In this document: piece by piece, positions 42,403 to 52,800 of the stretch | Layout: the number at the start of each line of letters is the position of its first letter | Numbering within the stretch: the stretch's first letter is position 1 | Assembly (NCBI GenBank): GCA_022709385.1 | Contig: JAKLIX010000005.1 | Span: forward strand, 124,001-188,000 | Length of the DNA stretch: 64,000 nucleotides | Direction of reading: 5' to 3' | From: Bacteroidota bacterium | GTDB lineage: Bacteria; Bacteroidota; Bacteroidia; Bacteroidales; CAIXZF01 | Made by a program: the position numbers and the translations under genes | The notes under the pieces: model-generated | What the model was told of the DNA's origin: nothing | Seen by the model: only the letters and a program-made list of their open reading frames with translations | The model's database searches: none

Positions 42403-44349
42403 TCAGCGGGTAACGATACGGCCCAGCTTTTCGCTGATGCGCTTCTTTACCTGCGACAGGCGCTGCTGCTGCTGCAACAGTTCAATCACCCCTTCTTCAT
42501 CATCCATCTGCCTGATCCTTCGCTGATTGCCTGACATCATTTTCTCTACCTGACGGAGTTTGAACGACAATACGGAAGAGGTGACCGCATCCGCAAGCAC
42601 CTGCTTCTCGGTAAGCACACTGATATGCTTTTTCTCAAACCAGTTCTTGCTCAGCAAATAAGGACTGCTGACCATATCTACGGCAAGTTGTGCGATCTTG
42701 CCGTCGGTATGATTGAAAAAAACCTGTTCATCGGGCAGTTTTCCTTCCCGGTAAGCGGCGACAAACTCGTCGAAAACCTGCTGAAACAGGATGTTTGAAA
42801 AGCGGATGTCATCCTTCAGCAGGTCCTGAATGATGAATTCTCCCACTTTCACCTGGATCTGCCGGCTCTCATCCTCCATGTCCTGAATGATGATTTCCTC
42901 CCCGCTGTAATTGATCAGCAGCCGGATGATATCTTTTTCCTGGTACTCCGACTCCGAGGTGGTAAGACTTTCCTGAGGCACCGGCAGCGGGGGCGGCTCA
43001 GGAAGTCCTGCGGCTGCATCCCCGCTTAACGCATGCTTTTTATTGAACTGTTGCCTGGCAATTTTATTGATCTCGTTTGCAAGTGCCTGTTCGGGGATGT
43101 TCATCAGACTGCTGCACTCACGCAGATAGATATTTTTCTGGATCTGGTCGGGAATCAGGGCGATACTCTGGACGATTTCCCTGGTCAGTTGTGCCCTACG
43201 GATGGGATCTTCCCGGGCTTCCTCGTACAATAATTTGGTTTTAAAGAGGATAAAGTTTTTCGCTTCATTCTGAAGGAAGGCTTCCACCACCGATTGGCGG
43301 TTGTTTCTGACGAAAGAATCGGGATCTTCACCGGAGGGGAAAAGGACGATTTTAACCTGCAGGCCTTCTTCCAGTATCATGTCAATCCCGCGGAAAGAAG
43401 CCCTGATCCCGGCTTCATCGCCGTCGTAAAGGATGGTGACATTGGGAGTGAAACGTTTGATCAGTTTGATCTGGTCTGTGGTGAGAGAGGTTCCGGATGA
43501 AGCCACCACGTTCAGGAAGCCGGCCTGGTGGAGGGAGATCACGTCGGTATAGCCTTCCACCAGGTAACATTCGTTTTTGGACAGGATGGCATTTCTTGAC
43601 TGGTAGAGCCCGTAAAGGCCTGCTCCTTTGTGATAAATATCGCTTTCGGGCGAATTGATATACTTGGCCCATTTGCTGCCACTGCCCATGATCCTGCCGC
43701 CAAAAGCGATGACCCTGCCCGACAGGCTGTGCACCGGAAAGATGATCCTGTCGCGGAAACGGTCTACCGCCTTGCCGTCGCGCACAATGCTGAGCCCGGT
43801 TTTCTCCAGGTAGCTAAGCTGATAACCGTCTTTCAGTGCGGCACGGGTGAATGCATCCGCTTCGTCGGGGCAGTATCCGAGCTCGAACTGTTTGATAACA
43901 TCCGTTGAAAAGCCCCTTTCACGAAGGTAGGCAAGCCCGATCGTCCTCCCTTTTTCCGAGTGATGGAGCATTTCCATAAAAAACTTTGCCGCATAGGCCG
44001 TGACCGCCAGCAGGCTTTCCCTTTCATCCCTGGCCAGCTCCTGTTCCGGGCTAAGTGTTTGTTCCTCAATCTCAATTTGATAACGGGCAGCCAGCATTTT
44101 CAATGCCTCCACATAGCTCACCTTGTCGTGTTCCATAATGAACTTCAGGGCATTGCCACCGATACCGCATCCGAAGCACTTAAACAGGTTTTTCGCCGGT
44201 GAAACCGTGAACGACGGGGTCTTCTCATGATGGAAGGGACAGAGCCCGATCAGGTTGACGCCCCGTTTTTTCAGGCTTACGTAATCACCGACGACTTCCT
44301 CTATCCGGGCCGCTTCTAAGATACTTTGTATGGTATGGGGAGGGATCAT
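42403..44349 (-). CDS. dnaG: DNA primase
   Basis: The frame is open from 44568, but the ATG at 44349 (MIPPHTIQSILEAARIEEVV) begins the conserved N-terminus and gives 648 residues. The CHC2 zinc finger uses Cys37, His40, Cys58 and Cys61 (CPFHHEKTPSF, CFGCG); the catalytic Toprim motifs follow (LVEGYTDVISLHQAGF, LYDGDEAGIRAS, SGEDPDSFV), then a C-terminal helicase-binding region. It makes RNA primers for replication with DnaB. The lipoprotein gene upstream ends 10 bp before the start, so the two may be transcribed together. It converges on the DUF3857 gene with a 5-bp gap. Confidence 0.96.
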   Translation of the reverse strand: MIPPHTIQSILEAARIEEVVGDYVSLKKRGVNLIGLCPFHHEKTPSFTVSPAKNLFKCFGCGIGGNALKFIMEHDKVSYVEALKMLAARYQIEIEEQTLSPEQELARDERESLLAVTAYAAKFFMEMLHHSEKGRTIGLAYLRERGFSTDVIKQFELGYCPDEADAFTRAALKDGYQLSYLEKTGLSIVRDGKAVDRFRDRIIFPVHSLSGRVIAFGGRIMGSGSKWAKYINSPESDIYHKGAGLYGLYQSRNAILSKNECYLVEGYTDVISLHQAGFLNVVASSGTSLTTDQIKLIKRFTPNVTILYDGDEAGIRASFRGIDMILEEGLQVKIVLFPSGEDPDSFVRNNRQSVVEAFLQNEAKNFILFKTKLLYEEAREDPIRRAQLTREIVQSIALIPDQIQKNIYLRECSSLMNIPEQALANEINKIARQQFNKKHALSGDAAAGLPEPPPLPVPQESLTTSESEYQEKDIIRLLINYSGEEIIIQDMEDESRQIQVKVGEFIIQDLLKDDIRFSNILFQQVFDEFVAAYREGKLPDEQVFFNHTDGKIAQLAVDMVSSPYLLSKNWFEKKHISVLTEKQVLADAVTSSVLSFKLRQVEKMMSGNQRRIRQMDDEEGVIELLQQQQRLSQVKKRISEKLGRIVTR

Positions 44350-44359
44350 GGGGAAAAGC

Positions 44360-45364
44360 CTACTTGTAAGCAAGCACAATACCCGTCCCGCTTTTGGTGT
44401 ATCCTGCCGCATATCCCCTGGATGCACCGAGCATGTGGATCTCCAGCAGGGTGGCGTTAACATGGCTGTTTTCGCTGGTCCAGGAGATGCCGCCGTCACG
44501 GGTTCTGAAAATTTTTCCGTTCTCCCCTGCCATCCAGCCATCCTGAAGACCGGTGAAACAGATATCATTGATATCGGAATAGGTCAGGGTGCCTGCGCCA
44601 GTCCATTCCGCCCCCCCATCACCGCTTTTCAGCCAGGTACCATTCTCACCCACGGCATATCCCTGGCTGCTCCCGTTGAAGAACACCTTCCGCAGGTGGG
44701 CCGTGGTGGATGAATTGCAGTTTAACCAGGTATTGCCATAATCAGAGGTGCGGATGATCTGTCCGTTCAATCCGCAGGCCCACCCGAGGCTGTCTCTGAA
44801 ATAAACCCCCAGCAGGACCTGTCCGGTAGCTGACTCCCGCCTGATCCAGTTCTGTCCGCCATCACCGCTGTAATAAATAAGTGAAAGCGTATCGGATTCA
44901 GGATTGCCCACAATCCATGCCCTCTGGCCCTCCCAGAACATAGAACGCAGACTGGTTGCAGTATTCAGATTGACAGTACTCCAGTTTGCTCCGCCATCGT
45001 CAGATTTCAGCAGCAAACCCTGGCTTCCGCATATCCATGCAGTCAGCGGATTGCTGAACCTGACACAAAAGAGTTGTTTTCCGGGCCAGGGATACTGAAT
45101 ATTCCAATGCTTTCCGCCATCCGTGGTGACGGCCAGCATGCCGGAATCACCCACACAGATTCCGTGGAGGCTGTCGGTAAAAGCCATTGAATTGACCGGG
45201 ACCCCGGACTGCATGGCTGTAAGCTGCTGCCATTCCGGTTCCGGACCGGCAGGCTGGGGATCATGGTATTTATCCTTGTTACAGGAGGATGCGATCAGAA
45301 AAACAGTTAGAAAATAAACTCCGGTCAGCAAGCTTCTCAGGAGGAAGGCAGAAATTTGATACAT
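44360..45364 (-). CDS. YCF48/BNR-repeat lipoprotein
   Basis: The frame extends to 45472, but the ATG at 45364 (MYQISAFLLRSLLTGVYF) starts a lipoprotein signal with lipobox LIASSC, giving 334 residues. The mature protein consists of about six beta-propeller-type repeats with the consensus G-x-x-G-x-[IL]-x-x-[ST]-x-D-G-G-x-x-W (TTDGGKHWNI, KSDDGGANWS, SGDGGQNWIR, TSDYGNTWLN, SGDGGAEWTG, TRDGGISWTS). This fits the YCF48/BNR family, related to photosystem assembly factor HCF136, used as a structural scaffold in non-photosynthetic bacteria. The surface-exposed role is unknown. It lies 10 bp upstream of dnaG. Confidence 0.88.
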   Translation of the reverse strand: MYQISAFLLRSLLTGVYFLTVFLIASSCNKDKYHDPQPAGPEPEWQQLTAMQSGVPVNSMAFTDSLHGICVGDSGMLAVTTDGGKHWNIQYPWPGKQLFCVRFSNPLTAWICGSQGLLLKSDDGGANWSTVNLNTATSLRSMFWEGQRAWIVGNPESDTLSLIYYSGDGGQNWIRRESATGQVLLGVYFRDSLGWACGLNGQIIRTSDYGNTWLNCNSSTTAHLRKVFFNGSSQGYAVGENGTWLKSGDGGAEWTGAGTLTYSDINDICFTGLQDGWMAGENGKIFRTRDGGISWTSENSHVNATLLEIHMLGASRGYAAGYTKSGTGIVLAYK

Positions 45365-45481
45365 AATTCTGAATTTCAATATATTGGATCGTAACACGGC
45401 CAACAGGCCTGCAAAGACAAAAGTAACACAGTTCAAGGAACAGGGAGTCCGGCCGGATTGCGAGTTATTCACAAAAAAGAT

Positions 45482-45489
45482 TACCTTCG
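45482..45489 (+). promoter_or_regulatory. -7-like box for the small acidic membrane protein
   Basis: TACCTTCG (TAnnTTCG variant) lies 22 bp before the ATG at 45512. It sits inside the longer frame that begins at 45458 and so favours 45512 as the real start. Confidence 0.4.
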
Positions 45490-45511
45490 TGAAAAATTAT
45501 ACGCAGGTAGT

Positions 45512-45991
45512 ATGTTACTATCGATAATCTCCTTATCCGACGGCGGCAATATTGTCATCGTGATCCTGACCATCGCCTGGATCCTCTATTCTTTTTACCG
45601 TAAATCACAGAAGGTCAAGGCTTCCAGGCCGGGACAAGCGCCCGGAGATGCGCCATTGCCAGCTGAGCCGGAGGAAGGCAGGGGCCTGGGAGAATGGTTT
45701 GAGGAAGTCATTCTGGGTGAAGAATTTACAGAAAAGAAGTCCGTACCCCGGGCGCAAGCGGCCCCGGCCTCATCCGCCACCGCTGAGTTGCGCAAAGCCC
45801 CGGAAGAAGTGCCTTTCCTGATGAATGAACTCATGATGTACCGCGGTGGAGAATATGCCCCCTTGGAAGAAAAACCTGCCCCCGTCATCATCCTTGAGGA
45901 AGAGGAAGAAAGCAGCCCCGGCATCATGGAAGATTTTGACATCCGCAAGGCAGTTGTCTTTTCTGAAATTCTGAAACGTCCCTACGCCTGA
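45512..45991 (+). CDS. Small membrane-anchored acidic protein with conserved-looking C-terminus
   Basis: With the ATG at 45512 (MLLSIISLSDGGNIVIVILT) this is 159 residues. One hydrophobic segment covers residues about 12-29, followed by basic YRKSQKVK, so the C-terminal part faces the cytoplasm. The middle is low-complexity, rich in Glu, Pro and Ala. The last 20 residues (EDFDIRKAVVFSEILKRP) form a helix-like motif that I have seen in other small Bacteroidetes proteins, which argues for selection on the tail, perhaps as a docking peptide. The function is unknown. It precedes the TonB-dependent receptor cassette by about 140 bp. Confidence 0.6.
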   Translation: MLLSIISLSDGGNIVIVILTIAWILYSFYRKSQKVKASRPGQAPGDAPLPAEPEEGRGLGEWFEEVILGEEFTEKKSVPRAQAAPASSATAELRKAPEEVPFLMNELMMYRGGEYAPLEEKPAPVIILEEEEESSPGIMEDFDIRKAVVFSEILKRPYA

Positions 45992-46049
45992 AAACCTGAA
46001 TTACGGCATCGTTCCTTCATCCAAAAAATTGGGGCTTTCATCTATTTTT

Positions 46050-46083
46050 TTTGGATTAATGCTGAAAATTCTTTTTACCTTTA
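46050..46083 (+). promoter_or_regulatory. Promoter for the receptor / giant cargo / PorV-like operon
   Basis: TTTG at 46050-46053 and TACCTTTA at 46076-46083 resemble the -33 and -7 elements with a 22-bp spacing; the -7 box differs from TAnnTTTG in its last base. The ATG is 47 bp downstream at 46131. Confidence 0.5.
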
Positions 46084-46130
46084 CCCGCTTTTTCAGGCGA
46101 AATTCAGATTTAACAACTAATATACTGTTT

Positions 46131-49100
46131 ATGTTGCGAAAATTACTACTGACAGTTGGGATCTTGTTTTGTACCAGTGCTTTGGTATTCTCACAATCGG
46201 GAACACTGAAGGGAAAGATCAGGGATGCAGGCACCAAGGAGCCGATTCCATTCGCCAACATTGTGATTGAAGCCGGAGGTACCCAGATCGGAGGTACCAC
46301 ATCAGATTTCGATGGCAACTTCACCATCAAACCCATCACGCCTGGAAAATACGACATGAAAGCCACTTATGTCGGTTATAAGTCAAAAATGATCAAGGGT
46401 GTGGTCATCAATGCCGATAAAATCACCTTCCAGGACATGGAACTTGAGTCGACCACCGTAGCCCTCGACGTAGTGGAAGTGGTTGATTACAAGGTTCCTC
46501 TGATCTCCAAGGATAAGACATCCACGGGAGGGACGGTGACCTCGGAGGAGATCGCCAAAATGCCTAACCGCTCGGCCGACGCTGTGGCCACTACCGTGGG
46601 GGGTGTATTCTCCGCCGACGGGGAAAGGGGAAGCGTCAGGGGTTCCAGAACGGAAGGTACGGTCATGTATATCGACGGGATGAAAGTACGCGGATCCAAC
46701 AACCTTCCGCAATCAGCCATCGAAGAGGTGACGGTGATCACCGGCGGTCTGCCCGCACAGTACGGCGATGCCACCGGTGGTGTAATCAATGTCACCACCA
46801 AAGGCCCTTCACGGCAGTTCGGCGCAGGAGTTGAAGTGGAAACCTCGGAATTCCTCGACAACTATGGGCATAACAGACTGGGAATCAACATGCAGGGACC
46901 GCTGATCAAAAAGCGCAAAGACTCCCTGAACACCCAGGCCATACTCGGTTACTTCATTGCTGCCGATTTCGCTTACAACAGGGACGGAAGGCCTTCTTCC
47001 ATCGATCTTTACAAAGTAAAGGACGATGTGTATGACCGGCTGGTAGCCAACCCGCTTCGCCCTGCCGGCCTGGCCTCCGGAGGTACGTATAAAAATGCCG
47101 ACTTCCTTCGTAAAAACGATCTCGAAATCACCAAAAGCAGCCTGAATACCGAAAACATCGATATTAACCTGTCCGGAAAAATCGACGTGAAAACGACCGC
47201 CACCATCAATCTCACCGTCGGCGGCTCAATGAACTATAACCGTTACAACGCCTATAACTTTGCCGGTTCACTCATGAACTGGAACAACAATGCCCAGGTA
47301 ACCAACAACACCTGGCGCGTGTTTACCCGTTTTACACAGCGTTTCCCCGCCGATAAGGAAAGTAAGTCCATCATCAAGAATGTGTATTATACCTTCCAGG
47401 CCGACTTTACCAAATACAACCAGGTGGTTCAGGATGAAGGGCATAAGGACAAGCTCTTTGATTACGGCTATATCGGAAAATTCACATCTCACAGGGTAAA
47501 AACCTATGAACTGGGCAGCGATACCATTTTTGGTTTCGAGAATGTGTGGCTGCAAACCGGTTACCGCGACACCCTGTTCTGGTTCGAACCTTCCGATAAA
47601 AATCCCGAATTGGCAAACTATACCACTTATTATAGAAATCTTTTTGCCGACCAGATCGAAGACCACCTGGAAAACCCGGTGCAATATGCCCTGGGCGGCG
47701 CCCTGCTGAACGGCGACAATCCCGAATCCATCTATGGCCTCTGGGCTGCCCCGGGCACTCAATACAACGGATACTCAAAAGTGGACAACACCCAGATCGG
47801 TATCAACCTGAATGCATCAGCCGATATCGGCAACCATGCCATCCAGTTCGGTATCCAGTATGAACAGCGGAACGACCGCTATGTGGCCTATGCCCCGGTC
47901 AGCTTCTGGAACCTGATCGATCCGAGAACGGGTATCGTCAACCAGCATATCAGCCAGGCCGGCGATAAACTCAAACCCCTCTACCGCTTCGACGAATTCG
48001 GCGTTTTTCAGGATACCATTGACTATGAGGATCTGATTGACCTTTCCAAACAAAGCTATTTCGATTTCAACCTCAGGAAAAAACTCGGACTTCCGACCGA
48101 CGGCAACCACTGGATCGATGTCGACAGCTACGATCCGGCTCTCTTTACCGTGGATATGTTCTCAGCCGATGAACTCATCCGCGACGGAAGCAACGCCCTG
48201 GTGGCTTATTACGGATTCGACTATACCGGTAAAAAACTCACCAGCAAGCCCAGCCTGTCCGACTTCTTCACCGCCAAAGACGAGTTCGGCAATTACAAAA
48301 GGCAAATCCCCGCCTTCGAACCCATTTATATGGCCGGTTATATCCAGGATAAATTCGCATTCAGCGACCTGATCTTCAATGTCGGTGTGCGTGTCGACCG
48401 TTTCGACGCCAACCAGATGGTGCTCAAAGATCCCTATTTACTCTACGAAGCGAAAACGGTCAAGGAAGTTAAGAATCTCGGCGAACATCCCTCCAATATG
48501 GGCGACGACTTTGTGGTGTATGTGGATAATCCTGCCAGTCCCACCGCCATTAAAGGTTACCGCAGCGGCAGTGTATGGTATACCGCCACCGGTACCGAAA
48601 TTCCTGACCCTGAAGCATACGGACTCGGCACCAATAACCCGCCCTACCTCCTCAACCCCGGCGACAAAGAAGTGAAAATCAGCGCCTTTAAAGACTATGA
48701 ACCGGAAACCAACGTCTTGCCGCGTATCTCCTTCTCCTTCCCGATTTCCGATGAGGCACTGTTCTTTGCTCATTACGACGTATTAACCCAGCGCCCGACC
48801 GGTTTTGTCCGTTTCGACCCCATCGACTACCTGAAACTGGAATACATCGGACAAAACTTTATCAATAATCCCAACCTCAAATCCTCCAAGACCATTGACT
48901 ATGAGGTCGGTTTCATGCAGAAACTCTCCGGATCTTCCTCTCTTAACCTGTCGACCTTCTACCGTGAAATGAGGAACCAAATCCAGGCTTACTTCTTCGC
49001 AGGCGCTTATCCCAAACCCTATTTCTCTTACAACAACATCGACTTCGGAACGGTCAAGGGCTTGATCGTTACCTACGACCTGCGCAGAACCAACAATGCC

Positions 49101-49793
49101 CGTATCCGTGCCAGCTATACCCTCCAGTTTGCCGACGGCACCGGTTCCGACAACGAGTCGGCCCAGGCACTGGTACTGTCGAACGAACCGAAACTGAGGA
49201 ACCTCAGGAGTACCTTCCCGGTTGACTATGACAGAAGACATGCCATCAACCTGGTGTTCGATTACCGCTACGAAGGCGGGCCAAAATACAACGGACCCAC
49301 CATCAGCAAAAGGGTGAAAGGCACAGATAAGAGAAAAACCATCAACCTGCTCGAAAACACGGGGATCAGCGTTACCTTCAACGGAGGATCAGGCACACCC
49401 TACAGCCGTTCGAGCCGTGCCGGTTTCCTCGGAAGCGGAAGCATCCTCATCGGATCGGTCAACGGTTCCCGCCTTCCCTGGCAGTTCAGGATGGACACCC
49501 GTATCGACAAAGACTTTATGCTGTCATTTGGCGGTAAGAACAGTAAGTATGTTTACATGAACGTGTACTTTGAAATCCTCAATGTGCTGAACGCCCAGAA
49601 TATCCTCAGCGTTTACCGGGCTACCGGCAATCCCGACGACGACGGTTACCTGGCTTCTCCCCAGGCGCAACCCGATATCGCCATCAGGACCGACTCACAG
49701 TCCTTTGTCGATCTTTACGAGGTCAGGGTGAATTCACCCGGTAATTACAGCCTTCCCAGAAGGCTAAGACTGGGTGTTGCCATTAATTTCTAA
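46131..49793 (+). CDS. TonB-dependent receptor with N-terminal carboxypeptidase-regulatory-like domain
   Basis: The frame is open from 46029, but the ATG at 46131 (MLRKLLLTVGILFCTSAL) starts a signal peptide ending VFSQ and gives 1220 residues. A carboxypeptidase-regulatory-like domain follows (about 23-105: GTLKGKIRDAGTKEPIPFAN, GNFTIKPITPGKYDM), then a plug domain (about 130-230: RGSRTEGTVMYIDGMKVRG, AQYGDATGGVINVTT), then a long barrel ending RLRLGVAINF with terminal Phe. The arrangement is that of Oar-like/SusC-like receptors, but I see no SusD partner nearby. Instead a 1379-residue T9SS cargo follows after 14 bp and a PorV-like protein after that. Substrate unknown. Confidence 0.92.
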   Translation: MLRKLLLTVGILFCTSALVFSQSGTLKGKIRDAGTKEPIPFANIVIEAGGTQIGGTTSDFDGNFTIKPITPGKYDMKATYVGYKSKMIKGVVINADKITFQDMELESTTVALDVVEVVDYKVPLISKDKTSTGGTVTSEEIAKMPNRSADAVATTVGGVFSADGERGSVRGSRTEGTVMYIDGMKVRGSNNLPQSAIEEVTVITGGLPAQYGDATGGVINVTTKGPSRQFGAGVEVETSEFLDNYGHNRLGINMQGPLIKKRKDSLNTQAILGYFIAADFAYNRDGRPSSIDLYKVKDDVYDRLVANPLRPAGLASGGTYKNADFLRKNDLEITKSSLNTENIDINLSGKIDVKTTATINLTVGGSMNYNRYNAYNFAGSLMNWNNNAQVTNNTWRVFTRFTQRFPADKESKSIIKNVYYTFQADFTKYNQVVQDEGHKDKLFDYGYIGKFTSHRVKTYELGSDTIFGFENVWLQTGYRDTLFWFEPSDKNPELANYTTYYRNLFADQIEDHLENPVQYALGGALLNGDNPESIYGLWAAPGTQYNGYSKVDNTQIGINLNASADIGNHAIQFGIQYEQRNDRYVAYAPVSFWNLIDPRTGIVNQHISQAGDKLKPLYRFDEFGVFQDTIDYEDLIDLSKQSYFDFNLRKKLGLPTDGNHWIDVDSYDPALFTVDMFSADELIRDGSNALVAYYGFDYTGKKLTSKPSLSDFFTAKDEFGNYKRQIPAFEPIYMAGYIQDKFAFSDLIFNVGVRVDRFDANQMVLKDPYLLYEAKTVKEVKNLGEHPSNMGDDFVVYVDNPASPTAIKGYRSGSVWYTATGTEIPDPEAYGLGTNNPPYLLNPGDKEVKISAFKDYEPETNVLPRISFSFPISDEALFFAHYDVLTQRPTGFVRFDPIDYLKLEYIGQNFINNPNLKSSKTIDYEVGFMQKLSGSSSLNLSTFYREMRNQIQAYFFAGAYPKPYFSYNNIDFGTVKGLIVTYDLRRTNNARIRASYTLQFADGTGSDNESAQALVLSNEPKLRNLRSTFPVDYDRRHAINLVFDYRYEGGPKYNGPTISKRVKGTDKRKTINLLENTGISVTFNGGSGTPYSRSSRAGFLGSGSILIGSVNGSRLPWQFRMDTRIDKDFMLSFGGKNSKYVYMNVYFEILNVLNAQNILSVYRATGNPDDDGYLASPQAQPDIAIRTDSQSFVDLYEVRVNSPGNYSLPRRLRLGVAINF

Positions 49794-49807
49794 GAATTTA
49801 AAAAACA

Positions 49808-52800
49808 ATGAATATGAAAAGTGCAGTCCGCTTATTAATCGTGTTGTTTATTGGACTCCTGCTGGCCGATGCCGCTTTCGCCTATAAGCATGTCACTCCC
49901 AAGAGCAAACAGCAGATACCCAAGGGAACAACGGCCGGATGTGCCGCCGGTGCTTCCTTTACCGACCTTTGGGTCAACAATGTCCGCTGCCGTATCAATA
50001 CCGGCGGGGATATGTGGTGGGACCTCCAGGGGGTGGCCAAATACTTTATCCCCGGAAATACGCAAAAAACCTCCATGTTCTCCGCTGCTTTGTGGATCGG
50101 GGGTCTGGACGTGAACGGTCAGCTCAAACTGGCAGCACAGCGTTACCGCGGTAACGGAAATGATTACTGGCCGGGCCCTCTGACCACAGACGGCAATGCC
50201 AATATCTCCGCTGAGGTCTGTAACGAATACGACCGTATTTTCCGCATACACAAGGCAGATGTGGATGCTTTCCGCCGCTGGTGGAACGACAAACCTTCCT
50301 ATCCCGACTATCAAATCCCGGAGTCCATCCTGAAATGGCCCGGCAACGGCGATATCACCAAGGGACAAAGCCCCTACCTGGCGCCTTTTTACGATCATCC
50401 CCCGAAAAACGGCGTGTATGATCCTGAAAATGACGGGGACTATCCATACTATGACTTCAGCAATGAACTCTGCAAGGCCAACGCTCCCACGCCTGAAACC
50501 GTGGAAGGCATCGTCAAGGGCGGCATTCTGGCCGACCAGGTCCTGAAGGGCGATGAAACCCTCTGGTGGGTGTTCAACGACAAAGGAAATATCCACAGCG
50601 AAACCCAGGGCAGCCCCGTCGGCTTCGAAATCCGCGCCCAGGCCTTCGGATTCAGCACCAACGATGAGATCAACAGTATGACCTTCTATTCATACGAAAT
50701 CATCAACCGCTCCACCTACCGGCTTACCGAAACCTATTTCAGCCAGTGGGTCGATACCGACCTTGGATATGCCTGGGACGATTATGTAGGCTGTGATGTA
50801 CAGAGAGGGCTCGGTTACTGCTACAATGGCCGTGCCATCGACGGATCAGGCAAAGATGACGAATACGGCACCCAGCCTCCCGCCGTCGGCGTGGACTTCT
50901 TCCAGGGACCCTATATGGATCCCGACGGGCTCGACAACCCGAAAATCGGTCCTGACGGGCAACCCATGTGTGATGTCAGCATCAATGGCGTGAACTTCGG
51001 CGATTCTATCATCGACAACGAACGTTTCGGTATGCGCCGCTTCGTTTACCACACCAATTGTAATTCCGGTCCTACCTGCGACCCCGACAATGCTCCCGAG
51101 TATTACAACCTGCTCAGGGGAATCTGGAAAGACGGCATCAAGATGATTTACGGAGGAAATGCCCACCCGAATTCTCCGGGCGCTAACGGCCCTCCCTGCG
51201 ACTTTATGTTCCCCGAACTCTCCGACCCCTGTAACTGGGGTACCGCCGGAATCCAGCCGGCTGGTTTCCAGACAGGCGCCGGCGGAACAGGTATCATCTG
51301 GACGGAAGCCAATGTGGGGAACCCTCCCGACGACAGACGTTTTATGCACTCCGCCGGTCCTTTTACCCTTGAACCGGGAGCCGTAAACTATATCACCGTC
51401 GGTATTCCCTGGGCAAGGGCTTCATCCGGTGGCCCCTGGGCCTCAGTGCAAGAACTCAGACGCGTGGACGACAAATGCCAGAAACTCTTCGAAAATTGCT
51501 TCAAAGTCCTTGAAGGTCCCGACCATCCCGATCTCATCGTGCAGGAACTCGACAGGGAAATCCTGCTCTACCTGAAAAATTACACCGGATCGAGCAATGA
51601 ATTCGAAACCTATGAAGAAATCGATCCCAATATCATCACCCCCGACAGCCTTACCATCGTGAACGGCGATTCGATCTATGTACCTCCCGTGATCCAGTGG
51701 GATCCCGTGTACCGTTTCGAAGGATACCAGATCTTCCAGCTGAAAAATGCCAATGTGACCGATCTTACCGATCCGGACGAAGCCAGGCAGGTCGCCCAAT
51801 GCGATATCAAGAACGGTGTCCTCACCCTGATCAACTTCGAATACAACCAGGAACTCCAGGCTAACGTACCGGTGAAAATGGTAGACGGAACCGACAGGGG
51901 AATTCTGCATTCCTTTAAAATTCTGGAAGACCAGTTTGCTTCCGGTGACAAACGGCTGGTGAACCATAAACAGTACTACTTCGTTGCCGTGGCTTACGCG
52001 CACAACAACTACCTCACCTACAGCCAGGATCCCAATGATGCCAACGGGCTGCACGGTCAGAAATTCCCCTACCTGATCGGGCGTAAACAACCTAAAATAC
52101 AAACAGCCATCCCCCATATTCCCAACCCGGAGGCCAGTGGTACCAATCCACTTACAACTTACGGCGACGGTCCCAAGATCACCAGGATCGAAGGCCAGGG
52201 CAATGGCGGCATGTCGCTGGAATGGACCAGAGAAAGCGAAGAGGCGCTGCTCAAAATCACCTCACCTCCCTTTATCGTGAAAAATCCGACCTATGAAAAC
52301 GGCAAAGGCCCGGTGAATGTAAAGGTGATTGATCCGCTCAATGTAGAGAAAGGCAATTATGTGCTGAAGCTGATCCCCGAAAACGGAACCAGCATCGGCA
52401 CTGCAAGCTGGGAACTGACCAACACGCTCACTGGAGAGGTGTACACTTCCGACCGCAACATTTCGGTTGAGAATGAACAACTGCTGCTCGATATCGGTCT
52501 CTCGCTGCAGATAACACAGGTGGCGCCCCCGGGTAATGCCAGCGCAAAGACCAACGGCTATATCGAATCATCCATCACCTTTGCCGACAGCTCTCAAATC
52601 TGGCTCACCGGGATTTCCGACATCGATGTCTGCGGTCCTTGGAACTGGATACGTTCGGGTGTACTGGCCGACCCGAACAATACAGCCTGCAATGACTGGG
52701 ACCTGACGGGTAATTCACAAAGCCCCGGAGTTGCCTTTGACCCCAACGAGGATTACGAAAAAACCGTCGGACGTACCTGGGCCCCTTACAACCTGGTTTC

